64,000 bases of DNA from assembly GCA_023391635.1 (NCBI GenBank), contig JAEWAQ010000033.1, positions 33,226 to 97,225 of the forward strand. Reading direction: 5' to 3'. The number at the start of each line of letters is the position of its first letter. The stretch's first letter is position 1. The notes beneath the pieces are model-generated. The model saw only the letters and a list, made by a program, of their open reading frames with translations, was not told the origin of the DNA and searched no databases. Positions 25,047-33,871 of the stretch are shown here, one piece after another. The DNA is from Bacillota bacterium. Lineage in GTDB: Bacteria > Bacillota > Bacilli > Paenibacillales > Paenibacillaceae. The position numbers and the translations under genes are program-made.

Positions 25047-25946
25047 CTAGTAGATGCCGGACTGCCCGAACCGCTTGGCCAGCCAGTTCGTACCGAGCAC
25101 GAGAATGACGCCGACGATTGCCTTGAACAGACCGACGGCGGTGCTGTAGCTGAACGCCCCTTGCGTGATGCCCACGGCGTACACATACGTGTCGAACACT
25201 TCGGCCGTCTCCCGGTTCAGCGGGTTCAACATCAGATAAATTTGCTCGAAGCCGTTGTCCAGCACATGCCCCATGCGCAGGATGAGCAGAATGACGATCG
25301 TACTGCGGATCGCGGGGAGCGTAATGTGCCACATTCGCCGCCAGCGGCTTGCGCCGTCCACAATGGCAGCCTCGTATTGCTCTACGTCTACGGAGGCCAG
25401 CGCCGCCAGGAACAAAATCGTGCCCCAGCCGCACTCTTTCCAGATCGTCTGCGCGATGATCATCGGGCGGAACCACTCGGGACTGGCGAGGAAGTTGATC
25501 TTGCTGCCGAAGGAGTGATCCAGCCACTCGTTCACGACACCGCCTTCGGTCGTCAGGAACACGTAGGTCAAGCTCGCGACGATGACCATGGAGATGAAAT
25601 GCGGCACGTAGATCAGCGTCTGAATGAACCGCTTGTAGAACGTGAAGACGATCTCGTTCAACAGGAGCGCGAGGATGATCGGAGCCGGGAAGAAGAACAC
25701 AAGGTTGTAAAAGGACAGAATCAGCGTATTGCGAAGCAGCATCTCGAACTCGAAATTGGTAAAGAACAGGCGGAAATGTTCAAGTCCGACCCATTCGCTC
25801 TTCCAAAACCCGGTGAACGGCTGAAAGTTCTTGAAGGCCAGCAGTACGCCCCACATCGGCACGTATTTGAAGACGAGAAAATAAAGAAGGCCAGGAAGCA
25901 GCAGCAGATACATCCACTTGTCCTTCCTGAACCGCTGGAAGGTCAT
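25047..25946 (-). CDS. Carbohydrate ABC transporter permease (LplB/YteP type)
   Basis: A 299-residue permease, first gene of the operon. The family opening is KDKWMYLLLLPGLLYFLVFKY with VPMWGVLLAFKNF; the EAA loop is VEQYEAAIVDGASRWRRMW. The start is uncertain: GAGGTGA precedes a TTG at 25952 by about 5 bases and the ATG at 25946 by about 12. Confidence 0.94.
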   Translation of the reverse strand: MTFQRFRKDKWMYLLLLPGLLYFLVFKYVPMWGVLLAFKNFQPFTGFWKSEWVGLEHFRLFFTNFEFEMLLRNTLILSFYNLVFFFPAPIILALLLNEIVFTFYKRFIQTLIYVPHFISMVIVASLTYVFLTTEGGVVNEWLDHSFGSKINFLASPEWFRPMIIAQTIWKECGWGTILFLAALASVDVEQYEAAIVDGASRWRRMWHITLPAIRSTIVILLILRMGHVLDNGFEQIYLMLNPLNRETAEVFDTYVYAVGITQGAFSYSTAVGLFKAIVGVILVLGTNWLAKRFGQSGIY

Positions 25947-25990
25947 GCCCAATGTTGTCACCTCGCTTGCGATGTCGGTTCGTGATTCCC

Positions 25991-26019
25991 ATTATGCGGA
26001 TGCGCCAGGTTTCCTACAA
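25991..26019 (-). promoter_or_regulatory. Promoter of the carbohydrate ABC operon
   Basis: On the minus strand TTGTAG (26014-26019) and CATAAT (25991-25996) with a 17-base spacer, 45 bases before the permease start. Positions 26020-26137 show no recognisable further element. Confidence 0.5.
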
Positions 26020-26137
26020 TTGGACATTTTTGATCGGACTGGCGGACGAAGCTCGATAGCTGACGGGACGCCTTCGGACCAAAAAAGTGCAAACGGGGCA
26101 ATAATGTCTGAATACGGAAGCGGGGAGCGCAGCACAA

Positions 26138-26183
26138 AAAGCCCGTTAATCCGAGCGGCTGGCGCTACGGGTTAACGGGCTTT
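26138..26183 (-). terminator. Terminator of the SLH-protein gene
   Basis: AAAGCCCGTTAA and TTAACGGGCTTT form a perfect 12-base stem; on the minus strand it ends in a run of five T. It lies 37 bases after the SLH gene stop. Confidence 0.8.
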
Positions 26184-26219
26184 CGGGCAAGTGAAAAACC
26201 GTGTTTATGATGTCGATGC

Positions 26220-27536
26220 TTATGGTACGATGAAGTGTTGAACATCTGTGTATTGAAAGCTTTGCAAGCCCTTGATTCCAACAACATAAACATGGAATGG
26301 TTGTGTATTCCAGCCTTCGTCTACGGCACCAATGGTGATTTTATACGGAGCTGGGCTACTCACATTAATACAATCCCCATATTTAAAATAGGAATAAACT
26401 CCAATCTGGATCTGTTCTGGGGTCGGAGCATTAATATCCTCAGGCTGCGCAACCATATAGGCGATGCTATCGACGTTTTTGAAATCGACCGTAATTTCTA
26501 CCGTGTAGAACGATGAGTAAGTCGAGGACGTCACCGTCGCATCGATCCACGGACTCGGATCGCCCGATGGCGGGTTGCTCGAATCCGGTTCTGAAGAAGG
26601 TTCCGGCTCGATCGCTGGCTTCGGCTTGGCAGGAGGCTCGTTCACGACTTCAAGTGCGACGCTGCGCGAAGCTTCCGGCATCGGCTTGCTGCATGCCGTC
26701 TGGATGCCGCCGACATCGATGGCGGGCTCCTCTTGCCCAGCCGGCCGATCATACGCTTCTTTCAGCGTGATCGTCAGCGTCTTGCCGTCTTCGGACACGG
26801 CAACCTGATCCTTGCCCAGATTGAGCGGCGCGCCGTTCACGACAATCGCGTCCAGTTGCACCGATTCGGCGGCAATCGCGGTCGTGAACCCGATCGTCAA
26901 CACCCCGCTGTCCCCGCCCAGATCAAGCTTGGCGTCCGTTACTGCCAACGCCGGTTCATTCATGCAGGCAGAGGCCGCATAGGACGTCTCGACCAATGCC
27001 CCGGTCTTCGCCGGCATAGTATAATCGTTCGACGCGGGGATGAGTCCGGCTTGCAACGCAGCCGCCACATAGCCTCTCGCCCAATCGGATACCCCTGGGA
27101 CCTCGGCGCCCGGCTTGGCTTTAAGTCCCAATATCTTCACCGCGATGACGGCCATTTGTTCCTGCGTAACTTCGCCGCCCGGATCAAAGATGCCATTGCC
27201 GTGGCCTTGCATAATGCCGGCTTTCGTAATCGCGCCGATATAGCCGACTGCCCAATCGGCCCCTTCCAGATCGTGATACACAGCGGCAGGCGGATCTTCT
27301 TCCAGTTCCAGCAGCTTGGCGATTATTATCGCTGTCTGGGCTCGGGTCATGTTCCCATCCAACGAGTTCTTTTTGAAGCCGTCAAAGATGCCTTTTTCAA
27401 TTAGTTCCTGGAACTTCTCTTCCGTCGTCTTCTCCGTCTGAGGCGCCGCAAACGCGCCCGATGCACCCATAATCGCCAAGAGCAGGGATAGCAGCAGAGA
27501 TACGAGCGCGAACTTTCTTTTCGTACTTCTCAACAA
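26220..27536 (-). CDS. S-layer homology domain secreted protein
   Basis: A 438-residue exported protein. The signal peptide (about 1-30, AFA cleavage) is followed by three SLH modules to about residue 185 (IFDGFKKNSLDGNMTRAQTA; WAVGYIGAITKAGIMQGHG; WARGYVAAALQAGLI), which anchor to pyruvylated cell-wall polymer. Then come an Ig-like/SbsC-type domain (about 195-300), a Pro/Glu/Ser linker (PAKPKPAIEPEPSSEPDSSN) and a C-terminal beta-rich domain of about 110 residues I do not recognise. Single-gene unit with its own terminator. Confidence 0.88.
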   Translation of the reverse strand: MLRSTKRKFALVSLLLSLLLAIMGASGAFAAPQTEKTTEEKFQELIEKGIFDGFKKNSLDGNMTRAQTAIIIAKLLELEEDPPAAVYHDLEGADWAVGYIGAITKAGIMQGHGNGIFDPGGEVTQEQMAVIAVKILGLKAKPGAEVPGVSDWARGYVAAALQAGLIPASNDYTMPAKTGALVETSYAASACMNEPALAVTDAKLDLGGDSGVLTIGFTTAIAAESVQLDAIVVNGAPLNLGKDQVAVSEDGKTLTITLKEAYDRPAGQEEPAIDVGGIQTACSKPMPEASRSVALEVVNEPPAKPKPAIEPEPSSEPDSSNPPSGDPSPWIDATVTSSTYSSFYTVEITVDFKNVDSIAYMVAQPEDINAPTPEQIQIGVYSYFKYGDCINVSSPAPYKITIGAVDEGWNTQPFHVYVVGIKGLQSFQYTDVQHFIVP

Positions 27537-27609
27537 ATTTCACCTCCGTCTTGGGAAAATTGTTTACTCAACCTCTATATCGGATAAATGCCAGGATTCC
27601 TAAAGATTG

Positions 27610-27844
27610 CTAGTGATAGTCCCGATATTCCTGCGGCGTGACGCCCGTTCACTTCTTGAACAGATACGAAAAATACGCCGTTGTCTGAAAGCCGACCCGG
27701 TCCGAGACGGAAATCCCGGAACACCACCTGAATGCCCGCCATCGGCACGTAGTTGAACAAGAACAACAGCACGACGCCCGGCAAAATTATCAGGTATTGG
27801 GTTCGGTGTGTGTAGATCATGGCGAACATGAGCATCCTCCTCAC
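27610..27844 (-). pseudogene. Remnants of an ABC permease joined to the end of an AraC regulator
   Basis: From 27844 to about 27725 the frame encodes the start of an LplB-type sugar permease (HRTQYLIILPGVVLLFLFNY, then VPMAGIQVVFRDF). At about 27720, in another frame, the end of an AraC helix-turn-helix begins (VSDRVGFQTTAYFSYLFKK), meets an internal TGA at 27649-27651, then continues TGVTPQEYRDYH to the stop at 27610. Both genes lost most of their length. The interval 27537-27996 holds nothing else except the terminator at 27931. Confidence 0.75.
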
Positions 27845-27930
27845 GTTCTATCGTAAAGGAGATTGCTTCAGCGGGCTATATAACGGCGATTGGATTTTGA
27901 TCGGAACGGTTGGGTGTTCACGCAAAGAAC

Positions 27931-27961
27931 GAAAAGGACCCTAGCCAATAAGCTAGAGTCC
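27931..27961 (-). terminator. Terminator of the sugar oxidoreductase gene
   Basis: On the minus strand GGACTCTAGC, loop TTATTG, GCTAGGGTCC, then TTTT. It lies 36 bases after the stop at 27997. Confidence 0.8.
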
Positions 27962-27996
27962 CCTTGTTGCCAAAACATGCAGTGACGAACGCTCCG

Positions 27997-29166
27997 TCAC
28001 ACTTCGCTGATGCTCGTCCAAGCACCGCGCTCGATCGACAGGTCGACCGCTTCGAGCACTTCCTGGCAGCGGACGCCGTCCAGGAACGTCGGGGCGAACG
28101 GCGTGCCGGCCGTGATGTGCTGAACGAACTCGTACACAATATGTACGAAGCCATGCTCATAGCCGATGATGTGTCCCGACGGCCACCAGTTGCCAGCATA
28201 CTTATGCGTCGGCTCAGTGACGTTGATCGTGCGGAAGCCTGCCTCGTTCGGCTCGTCGTCCTTGAAGTACACTTCCAGCTCGTTCAGTCGCTCCAGGTCC
28301 CAGCGAATCGTGCCTTTGCTGCCGTGGATCTCGAACGTGTTGCCGTTCTTACGGCCCGTCGCGAACCGGGTGGCGATGAACGAGCCCATCGCGCCGTTCT
28401 TGAAGTCCGCGAGGAAGCCGGTCGCATCGTCGACCGTCACTTCGCCCATCTCGTCCGTACCGGTGCCGGACAAACCGGAAGTCGACGCCGGAATCGGCCG
28501 CTGCTTCACGAACGTGCGGTTGTGCCCGATGACGCGGTCGAATTCGCCGATCAGGAACCGCGCGAGATCGATGCAGTGGGCGTTCAAGTCGCCGTGCGCG
28601 CCGGATCCGGCCACTTCCTTCTTCAGCCGCCAAGCGAGCGGTGCCTTCGGGTCGGCCAACCAATCCTGCAGATAGGTCGCGCGGTAATGATGGATTTCAC
28701 CAATTCGGCCGTCGTCGATCAACTTCTTGGCGAGCTGCACGGCCGGCAGGAAACGATAGTTGAAGCAGACGGCATGCTTGACACCCGCCTTCTCAGCCGC
28801 TTCGAGCATCTCGCGGCCATCCGCCAGATTGAGTGCCAGCGGCTTCTCGCAGAACACATGCTTGCCGGCCGCGACCGCTGCCAGCGTAATCTCCTTGTGC
28901 GCGTCGCTGGGCGCATTGACATCGATCAGGTCGATGTCGTCGCGGGCCACGAGTTTACGCCAATCCGTCTCATAGCCTTCCCAGCCGAATTTGTTCATCG
29001 CTTCCTTGACGCCTTCTTCGCTGCGGCCGCAGATCGCCTTCATGACGACGTCCGCGTTCATATCGAAGAACATGCCGACGTCCTTGTACGCATGGCTGTG
29101 GGCTTTGCCCATGAACTTGTAGCCGACCATGCCAACGTTCAATTTCCGGTTGTTTACGCCCACCAC
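27997..29166 (-). CDS. Gfo/Idh/MocA family oxidoreductase
   Basis: A 389-residue NAD(P)-dependent sugar or inositol dehydrogenase. The Rossmann motif is VGMVGYKFMGKAH near residue 11; the catalytic-site segment is HVFCEKPLALN with Glu-Lys; the C-terminal alpha/beta domain has GDLNAHCIDLARFLIGE. The start overlaps the end of the epimerase gene by 13 bases and is a GTG (29166 or 29163), so the exact N-terminus is uncertain. With the TIM-barrel protein it makes a two-gene sugar/polyol unit. Confidence 0.9.
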   Translation of the reverse strand: MVGVNNRKLNVGMVGYKFMGKAHSHAYKDVGMFFDMNADVVMKAICGRSEEGVKEAMNKFGWEGYETDWRKLVARDDIDLIDVNAPSDAHKEITLAAVAAGKHVFCEKPLALNLADGREMLEAAEKAGVKHAVCFNYRFLPAVQLAKKLIDDGRIGEIHHYRATYLQDWLADPKAPLAWRLKKEVAGSGAHGDLNAHCIDLARFLIGEFDRVIGHNRTFVKQRPIPASTSGLSGTGTDEMGEVTVDDATGFLADFKNGAMGSFIATRFATGRKNGNTFEIHGSKGTIRWDLERLNELEVYFKDDEPNEAGFRTINVTEPTHKYAGNWWPSGHIIGYEHGFVHIVYEFVQHITAGTPFAPTFLDGVRCQEVLEAVDLSIERGAWTSISEV

Positions 29167-30116
29167 ATTTCACCCGCGCTCTCTTTCAGAATCAGATTGT
29201 TCAGGAAGCCGGCCGCCTTCGTGAATCCTTCGTTCACGCTCATGATGCCGTCCTCGTGCTCGATGCTGATGACGCCGTCGTAGCCGACAAGGCGCAGCGT
29301 GCTGACCAAGTGCTTCCAGAAGTCGTCGTCATGGCCGTATCCGACCGTGCGGAACACGAACGAGCGGTTCAGGATATCGCCGTAATGCTTCGTATCGAGC
29401 ACGCCGTTGAGCGCCACGTTGCGGTCGTCGATCTTCGTGTCCTTCGCATGCACATGGTAGATCGAATCGCCCAGCGCCTTCACGCACTCGATCGGGTCCA
29501 TGCCTTGCCAGAACAAGTGGGACGGATCGAAATTGACGCCGATGTTGTCGCCCGCTTCCTTGCGCAGACGCAGCGCCGTCTCGGTGTTGTAGACGAGGAA
29601 GCCCGGATGCGCCTCGATCGCAATCTTCACCCCGTGCTTGCGGCAGAACGCGGACTGCTCCTTCCAATACGGAATCGCCACTTCGTTCCATTGCCATTCC
29701 AGGACGGTCAGGAAATCCGGCGGCCACGGGCACGTAACCCAGGACGGATATTTGGAATGCTCGGATTCTCCCGGCAAGCCGGAGAATGTAATTACTGTGT
29801 CCACGCCCAGCTTCTCTGCCAGCTGAACCGTTGCCGTGAAGTCGTCGTGGAACGCTCCCGCTTGCGCCTTGTCCGGGTGTAGCGGGTTGCCGTGCACGCT
29901 GAGCGCGCTGATCGTGAGGCCTCGCGAGTCGACCGCATCCCGGATGCGACGGATGGCCGCGTCATCATTCACGACCTGCTGTGCGTTAACGTGGGACGTG
30001 CCCGGATAGCCACCGGTGCCGATCTCGACCGCTTCGCAACCGGCCGCCTTGGCGGTGTCGAGCGCTTGCTCGAACGACTGCTGCCCGAACAAGACGATAA
30101 ATACGCCGAGTTTCAT
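29154..30116 (-). CDS. Sugar phosphate isomerase/epimerase (xylose-isomerase-like TIM barrel)
   Basis: A 320-residue TIM-barrel enzyme of the AP-endonuclease-2 fold. Metal-binding residues are expected in GVKIAIEAHPG (Glu), GVNFDPSHLFWQG (Asp, His), HAKDTKI and DGVISIEHED. The start at 30116 (MKLGVFIVLFG) has AGGTGG 7 bases upstream; an ATG two codons earlier (30122) is also possible. Cotranscribed with the Gfo/Idh oxidoreductase. Substrate unknown. Confidence 0.88.
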   Translation of the reverse strand: MKLGVFIVLFGQQSFEQALDTAKAAGCEAVEIGTGGYPGTSHVNAQQVVNDDAAIRRIRDAVDSRGLTISALSVHGNPLHPDKAQAGAFHDDFTATVQLAEKLGVDTVITFSGLPGESEHSKYPSWVTCPWPPDFLTVLEWQWNEVAIPYWKEQSAFCRKHGVKIAIEAHPGFLVYNTETALRLRKEAGDNIGVNFDPSHLFWQGMDPIECVKALGDSIYHVHAKDTKIDDRNVALNGVLDTKHYGDILNRSFVFRTVGYGHDDDFWKHLVSTLRLVGYDGVISIEHEDGIMSVNEGFTKAAGFLNNLILKESAGEMWWA

Positions 30117-30168
30117 TTTCATGCCACCTGACCTTTCCATTATGTTGTATAATAAGGACAGCATGTGA

Positions 30169-30184
30169 ATGTACGCGCGTACAT
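30169..30184. promoter_or_regulatory. Perfect 16-base palindrome in the divergent intergenic region
   Basis: ATGTACGCGCGTACAT lies between the divergent epimerase and AraC genes, with TATAAT at 30148-30153 close by. Symmetry and position suggest an operator, but AraC-family proteins normally bind direct repeats, so a different regulator may use it. Confidence 0.45.
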
Positions 30185-30288
30185 CCGCCATCCACATCCC
30201 ATTCTACATGAAATCACATCCAATTACTAACGTATTTTTGGAAGGGGCGATCTCCGCCGATATCCCCTTCGCTCAGGAGGTTATCGCG

Positions 30289-31158
30289 GTGCAGCCTGTT
30301 CAGGAGAAGATCGAATACGAGAATCCGCTGCTGTCTCTGAAAATATGGCAGGCAAGACGACGCAATCCGGGAGCTCATCACTGGCATTACCACCCGGAAT
30401 GCGAATTGCTGCTCGTGCAGAAGGGCGGGCTGGACATCGATATCGACGGCGAAACGTACGAGCTGTCGGAAGGCGATGTCGTCATACTCGGCAGCATGCA
30501 ACTGCACAGTGATCGCAGCAGCGTCGTGCCGCTCGAATACATCGTGCTGCAGTTCGATCTGCAATCTTTCTTCGACCAAAGTACGATTCCCTATTTGCAA
30601 TACTTTAATGAAACGAAAGTGCCGCTCAGCGCGATGAATTATATTTTCCGCGAACAGCCGGAAGTGCGCGCCGAAGCCGCCTCCTGCATCCGGCAACTGC
30701 TCGATGAAGCGCTGCGCAAAGACGCCGGCTACGAGCTTGCGGTCAACATGCTGATCAAGAAGCTGCTGCTCATCCTGATCCGCAACGACAGCCGCGGCCT
30801 GCTCGCCGGGCAGGATCGGGTCGAACGCATCCGGCTGCGGCCCGTACTCGATTATGTTGATCGCGGAATCGACGGCAAAGTTGCGGTGGAAGATGCGAGC
30901 AGGCTGGCTAATATGAGCTATTCCTACTTCGTGAAGTTCTTCAAGCGGGTAATGGGCATGTCGTTCACGGAGTACGTCCATTTCCGCAAAATCAAGCGAG
31001 CCGAGCAGCTGCTCTTGACGCGCGACTTGAGCGTCAGTGAGGTGGGACACCGGATCGGCATGGCGAATATGGCGCATTTTCATAAGACGTTCAAGCGGTT
31101 CAACGGCGATTCGCCCAAGGAGTTTCAAAGGAAAATGCTGGCGTGGGGGCGGGGATAG
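30289..31158 (+). CDS. AraC-family regulator with cupin sensor domain
   Basis: A 289-residue regulator. The N-terminal cupin (about 15-100) includes HHWHYHPECELLLVQKGG; the C-terminal double HTH covers about 190-285 (VAVEDASRLANMSYSYFVKFF; LSVSEVGHRIGMANMAHFHKT). The GTG at 30289 has AGGAGG 8 bases upstream. The frame is open to 30169, but earlier starts lie within the palindrome. It is divergent from the epimerase/oxidoreductase pair and probably controls it. Confidence 0.9.
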   Translation: MQPVQEKIEYENPLLSLKIWQARRRNPGAHHWHYHPECELLLVQKGGLDIDIDGETYELSEGDVVILGSMQLHSDRSSVVPLEYIVLQFDLQSFFDQSTIPYLQYFNETKVPLSAMNYIFREQPEVRAEAASCIRQLLDEALRKDAGYELAVNMLIKKLLLILIRNDSRGLLAGQDRVERIRLRPVLDYVDRGIDGKVAVEDASRLANMSYSYFVKFFKRVMGMSFTEYVHFRKIKRAEQLLLTRDLSVSEVGHRIGMANMAHFHKTFKRFNGDSPKEFQRKMLAWGRG

Positions 31159-31164
31159 TTGCGG

Positions 31165-31896
31165 TCAGCGCGGGGCAGGCGGTTCGGGTTTGCGATTCAC
31201 GATCAGCTTATAACCGACGCCGCGGATCGATTCGATCTGAACGGACTGCTGGCTGAGTTCCAGCTTCTTGCGCAGCGAGCTGACATGCACATCCACCGTC
31301 CGTTGGCCGCCGATATAATCGAAGCCCCATACGATGTTCATCAGATCGTCCCGCGTGATGACGATGCCGGGACGCTCGGCCAAGTACATCAGCACTTCGA
31401 ATTCCTTCGGACGCAGCGAAACCCATTGCCCGTTCAGAAACACTTCATATTTCTCGGGAAAAATCTGCAGATCGCCCAGTGCGATCACTTTCCCGTCTGC
31501 CGGGCGAGCGGGCGCCTGGTTGTCCTCGTTGCGCGACCTTCTCAAGACAGCAGCGGTACGGGCCAGCAATTCCCCGACCCCGAAAGGCTTCGTGATATAA
31601 TCGTCCGCCCCCAGACGCAAGCCTTGCACGATTTCCTCTTCCGCGGTACGGGCCGTCAAGATGATGATCGGCGTCTTCACGCCGTGAGCCCGCAGCTTCT
31701 GCAGCACCTCGAAGCCATTCATCCCCGGCAGCATCAAATCCAGCAGGATCACGGCGTACGCTTCATGCACCGCGCGATGCAAGCCCTCGGTTCCGCTCGC
31801 GACAACTTCCGTCTCGTATCCTTCCTGCGAAAGGTTGTAAGTGACAAGGCGAGCAAGCGTCGGTTCGTCCTCGATGATCAGCACTTTGTCCGACAT
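31165..31896 (-). CDS. phoP: Response regulator PhoP
   Basis: A 243-residue OmpR-class regulator. The receiver domain has phosphoacceptor Asp53 (LLDLMLPGMNG), Thr/Lys switch residues (LTART, KPF) and the C-terminal winged helix ends VHVSSLRKKLE...IRGVGYKL. Similarity of neighbours (phoR, pst and ppk in the window) identifies it as PhoP. The ATG at 31896 has GGGAGGA. The gene lies downstream of phoR, opposite to the Bacillus order, and has a PhoP-box promoter of its own. Confidence 0.95.
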   Translation of the reverse strand: MSDKVLIIEDEPTLARLVTYNLSQEGYETEVVASGTEGLHRAVHEAYAVILLDLMLPGMNGFEVLQKLRAHGVKTPIIILTARTAEEEIVQGLRLGADDYITKPFGVGELLARTAAVLRRSRNEDNQAPARPADGKVIALGDLQIFPEKYEVFLNGQWVSLRPKEFEVLMYLAERPGIVITRDDLMNIVWGFDYIGGQRTVDVHVSSLRKKLELSQQSVQIESIRGVGYKLIVNRKPEPPAPR

Positions 31897-31952
31897 GCGT
31901 TCCTCCCAATCGGCAGCCACTGCCGTATACATTCTGAATTAACTCCATGTAA

Positions 31953-32006
31953 ATTGTAACGCAATCGTGTCATTCATGTGTTAAGTGTTTGTTAACGGAA
32001 TGTAAA
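31953..32006 (-). promoter_or_regulatory. Autoregulatory PhoP-box promoter of phoP
   Basis: On the minus strand four hexamers at exact 11-base steps: TTTACA (32001-32006), TTAACA (31990-31995), TTAACA (31979-31984) and a weaker ATGACA (31968-31973). Nine bases further lies TACAAT (31953-31958), a good -10. Boxes just upstream of -10 without a good -35 is the classic activated Pho promoter layout. Confidence 0.85.
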
Positions 32007-32026
32007 AGGCGGCAGCCGACATCCGA

Positions 32027-33817
32027 TCATTCTTGCAATAATGGCAATTCTAACACAAATTGCGACCCGGTTCCGATCTCGCTCTCAACCCGGATCGTGC
32101 CGTGGTGCAGCTCTACCAAGTGCTTTACGATCGACAGTCCGAGCCCCGTCCCGCCGGAACTGCGCGAGCGTGCTTTGTCCACCCGGTAGAATCGTTCGAA
32201 TATGCGCGGAAGGTCCTTCTTCGGGATGCCGATGCCGGTGTCCGACACAGCAATGCGCACCCGCTCCTCCCCGTCTTCCGCAGCGTACGATTCGGCGTTC
32301 AGCCTGACCTTTCCGCCTTCCGGCGTATAGTTGATCCCGTTCTGCAACAAGTTGATGACGATCTGGCCCAGCCGGTCCTCATCTGCTTCCAGATACAAGC
32401 CTTCCTCCGATTGCCATTCGAGCTCGATCCGCTTCTTTGCAGCTTCCGGCGCGATCAATTCGCGGATGCGTGTCAGGAACGCGGTGCAGTCGATTGGAGA
32501 AAATTGCAGCGGAGAACGTCTGGATTCGATCTGGGACAGCTCCAGGATGTCGCCGATCAGCCGATTCAAGCGTTCGCTCTCGTCATGAATGATCGTCAGA
32601 AACGAGCGCGCCGTCTCTTCGTCGTTCATCGCTCCGGCGAGCAGCGTTTCCGCGAATCCTTTGACGGCAGCTACCGGCGTCTTGAGTTCATGCGATACGT
32701 TGGCCACGAATTCGCTGCGCATCCGCTCCAGCCGCCGTATGGCCGATACGTCCTCCAGCACGAGAAGCAAGCCGGGCTCGTCTCCTCCATTGTGCGTTAG
32801 CGGAATCAAGCTCGCTTGCAGCAGCCGTTCTTCGGGGTCGTACACATTCACTTCCCGATAGAGCGGCGACTTCGTCTCGAGCCCCTCGCGAATGAAAGCA
32901 ACGAGATCCTGATGCTGTTTGATATCGGTGTAGGACCGGCCGACGCTGCCGCGCGAATCGCGGCCGAGCAGTCGTTCCGCTTGCCGGCTGTACAGCGTTA
33001 TGCGCCCGTCCGCCCCGATCATGACCACGCCGCTCGGCATATGGTCGAGCACGTCCTGCAGCCGCTCGCCGTTGCGACGTACCAATTCCAGCTGCTCCTG
33101 CAAGTTCGCCGACATCCGGTTCAGCGCCCGGGCGAGCGCGCCGATCTCGTCGCGCCTGTCTTCCGGTACGCGAATGGTCTCGTCCATGTTCGACATGCGC
33201 TGTGCGGCCGTCGTCATTCGCTCGAGCGGCCGCGTCACGCTCTGTGCCAGGCGATAGCTGACCGCAGTGGCGATCGCGAACAGCAGCAGCAGTCCGAGGA
33301 CGAGCGCGCCCCACATTCGACTTAATTCGCCGTTCACTTCGCCAAGACTCATGGATAGACGGATGTAGCCGACTGTCTCTCCTTCCCTTTCAACAGCCAT
33401 GGCTACGTACAATCGGCGCTCTCCGAGCGTTTCGCTCTTGCGGACGCTGCTGCCCGTTCCTTCTTTTAGCGCCTGCTGCACTTCCTCACGGTCCAGATGG
33501 TTGTCCATTGCCAACTCTTCATGAACGGAGTCTCCCAAAACAACGCCATCGGGTGCGATGTAAGTTACCCGCATGCCGGCGATCCGCTGGAAATCGACCG
33601 CCCGGCGATGCAGCTCGGCGCCTGCAGCGGCGCGGTCCGCTCCATCCGGCCAAGGCATCGTCGCATTAATCACCTGCAGCTCGCGAATCATATGGCCGCG
33701 AAGAGATTCCTGGTGGTTGTGCCGGTAGGAGTTGGCGGACAACCAGCCCGCAGCCAGAACGGAGAGACCGACCAGCAGCATGAACAGCAAGCTCAGTTTC
33801 AGACGGAATTTGGTCAT
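32027..33817 (-). CDS. phoR: Sensor histidine kinase PhoR
   Basis: A 596-residue membrane kinase. TM1 8-28, extracytoplasmic sensor to about 165, TM2 168-190, HAMP about 190-243, PAS about 252-350, HisKA with phosphorylated His377 (VSHELKTP), and HATPase with N box (NLLQNGINYT), G1 (DTGIGIP) and G2 (GGTGLGLSIVKHL). This is the Bacillus PhoR plan. It lies 54 bases downstream of fumarase; a strong terminator between them is not seen, so read-through is possible. Confidence 0.95.
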   Translation of the reverse strand: MTKFRLKLSLLFMLLVGLSVLAAGWLSANSYRHNHQESLRGHMIRELQVINATMPWPDGADRAAAGAELHRRAVDFQRIAGMRVTYIAPDGVVLGDSVHEELAMDNHLDREEVQQALKEGTGSSVRKSETLGERRLYVAMAVEREGETVGYIRLSMSLGEVNGELSRMWGALVLGLLLLFAIATAVSYRLAQSVTRPLERMTTAAQRMSNMDETIRVPEDRRDEIGALARALNRMSANLQEQLELVRRNGERLQDVLDHMPSGVVMIGADGRITLYSRQAERLLGRDSRGSVGRSYTDIKQHQDLVAFIREGLETKSPLYREVNVYDPEERLLQASLIPLTHNGGDEPGLLLVLEDVSAIRRLERMRSEFVANVSHELKTPVAAVKGFAETLLAGAMNDEETARSFLTIIHDESERLNRLIGDILELSQIESRRSPLQFSPIDCTAFLTRIRELIAPEAAKKRIELEWQSEEGLYLEADEDRLGQIVINLLQNGINYTPEGGKVRLNAESYAAEDGEERVRIAVSDTGIGIPKKDLPRIFERFYRVDKARSRSSGGTGLGLSIVKHLVELHHGTIRVESEIGTGSQFVLELPLLQE

Positions 33818-33871
33818 GATGGATATGTGCCTGCTCCTTCTCGGTCGCGAATCGGGTTCGCTTGTCCGTCT

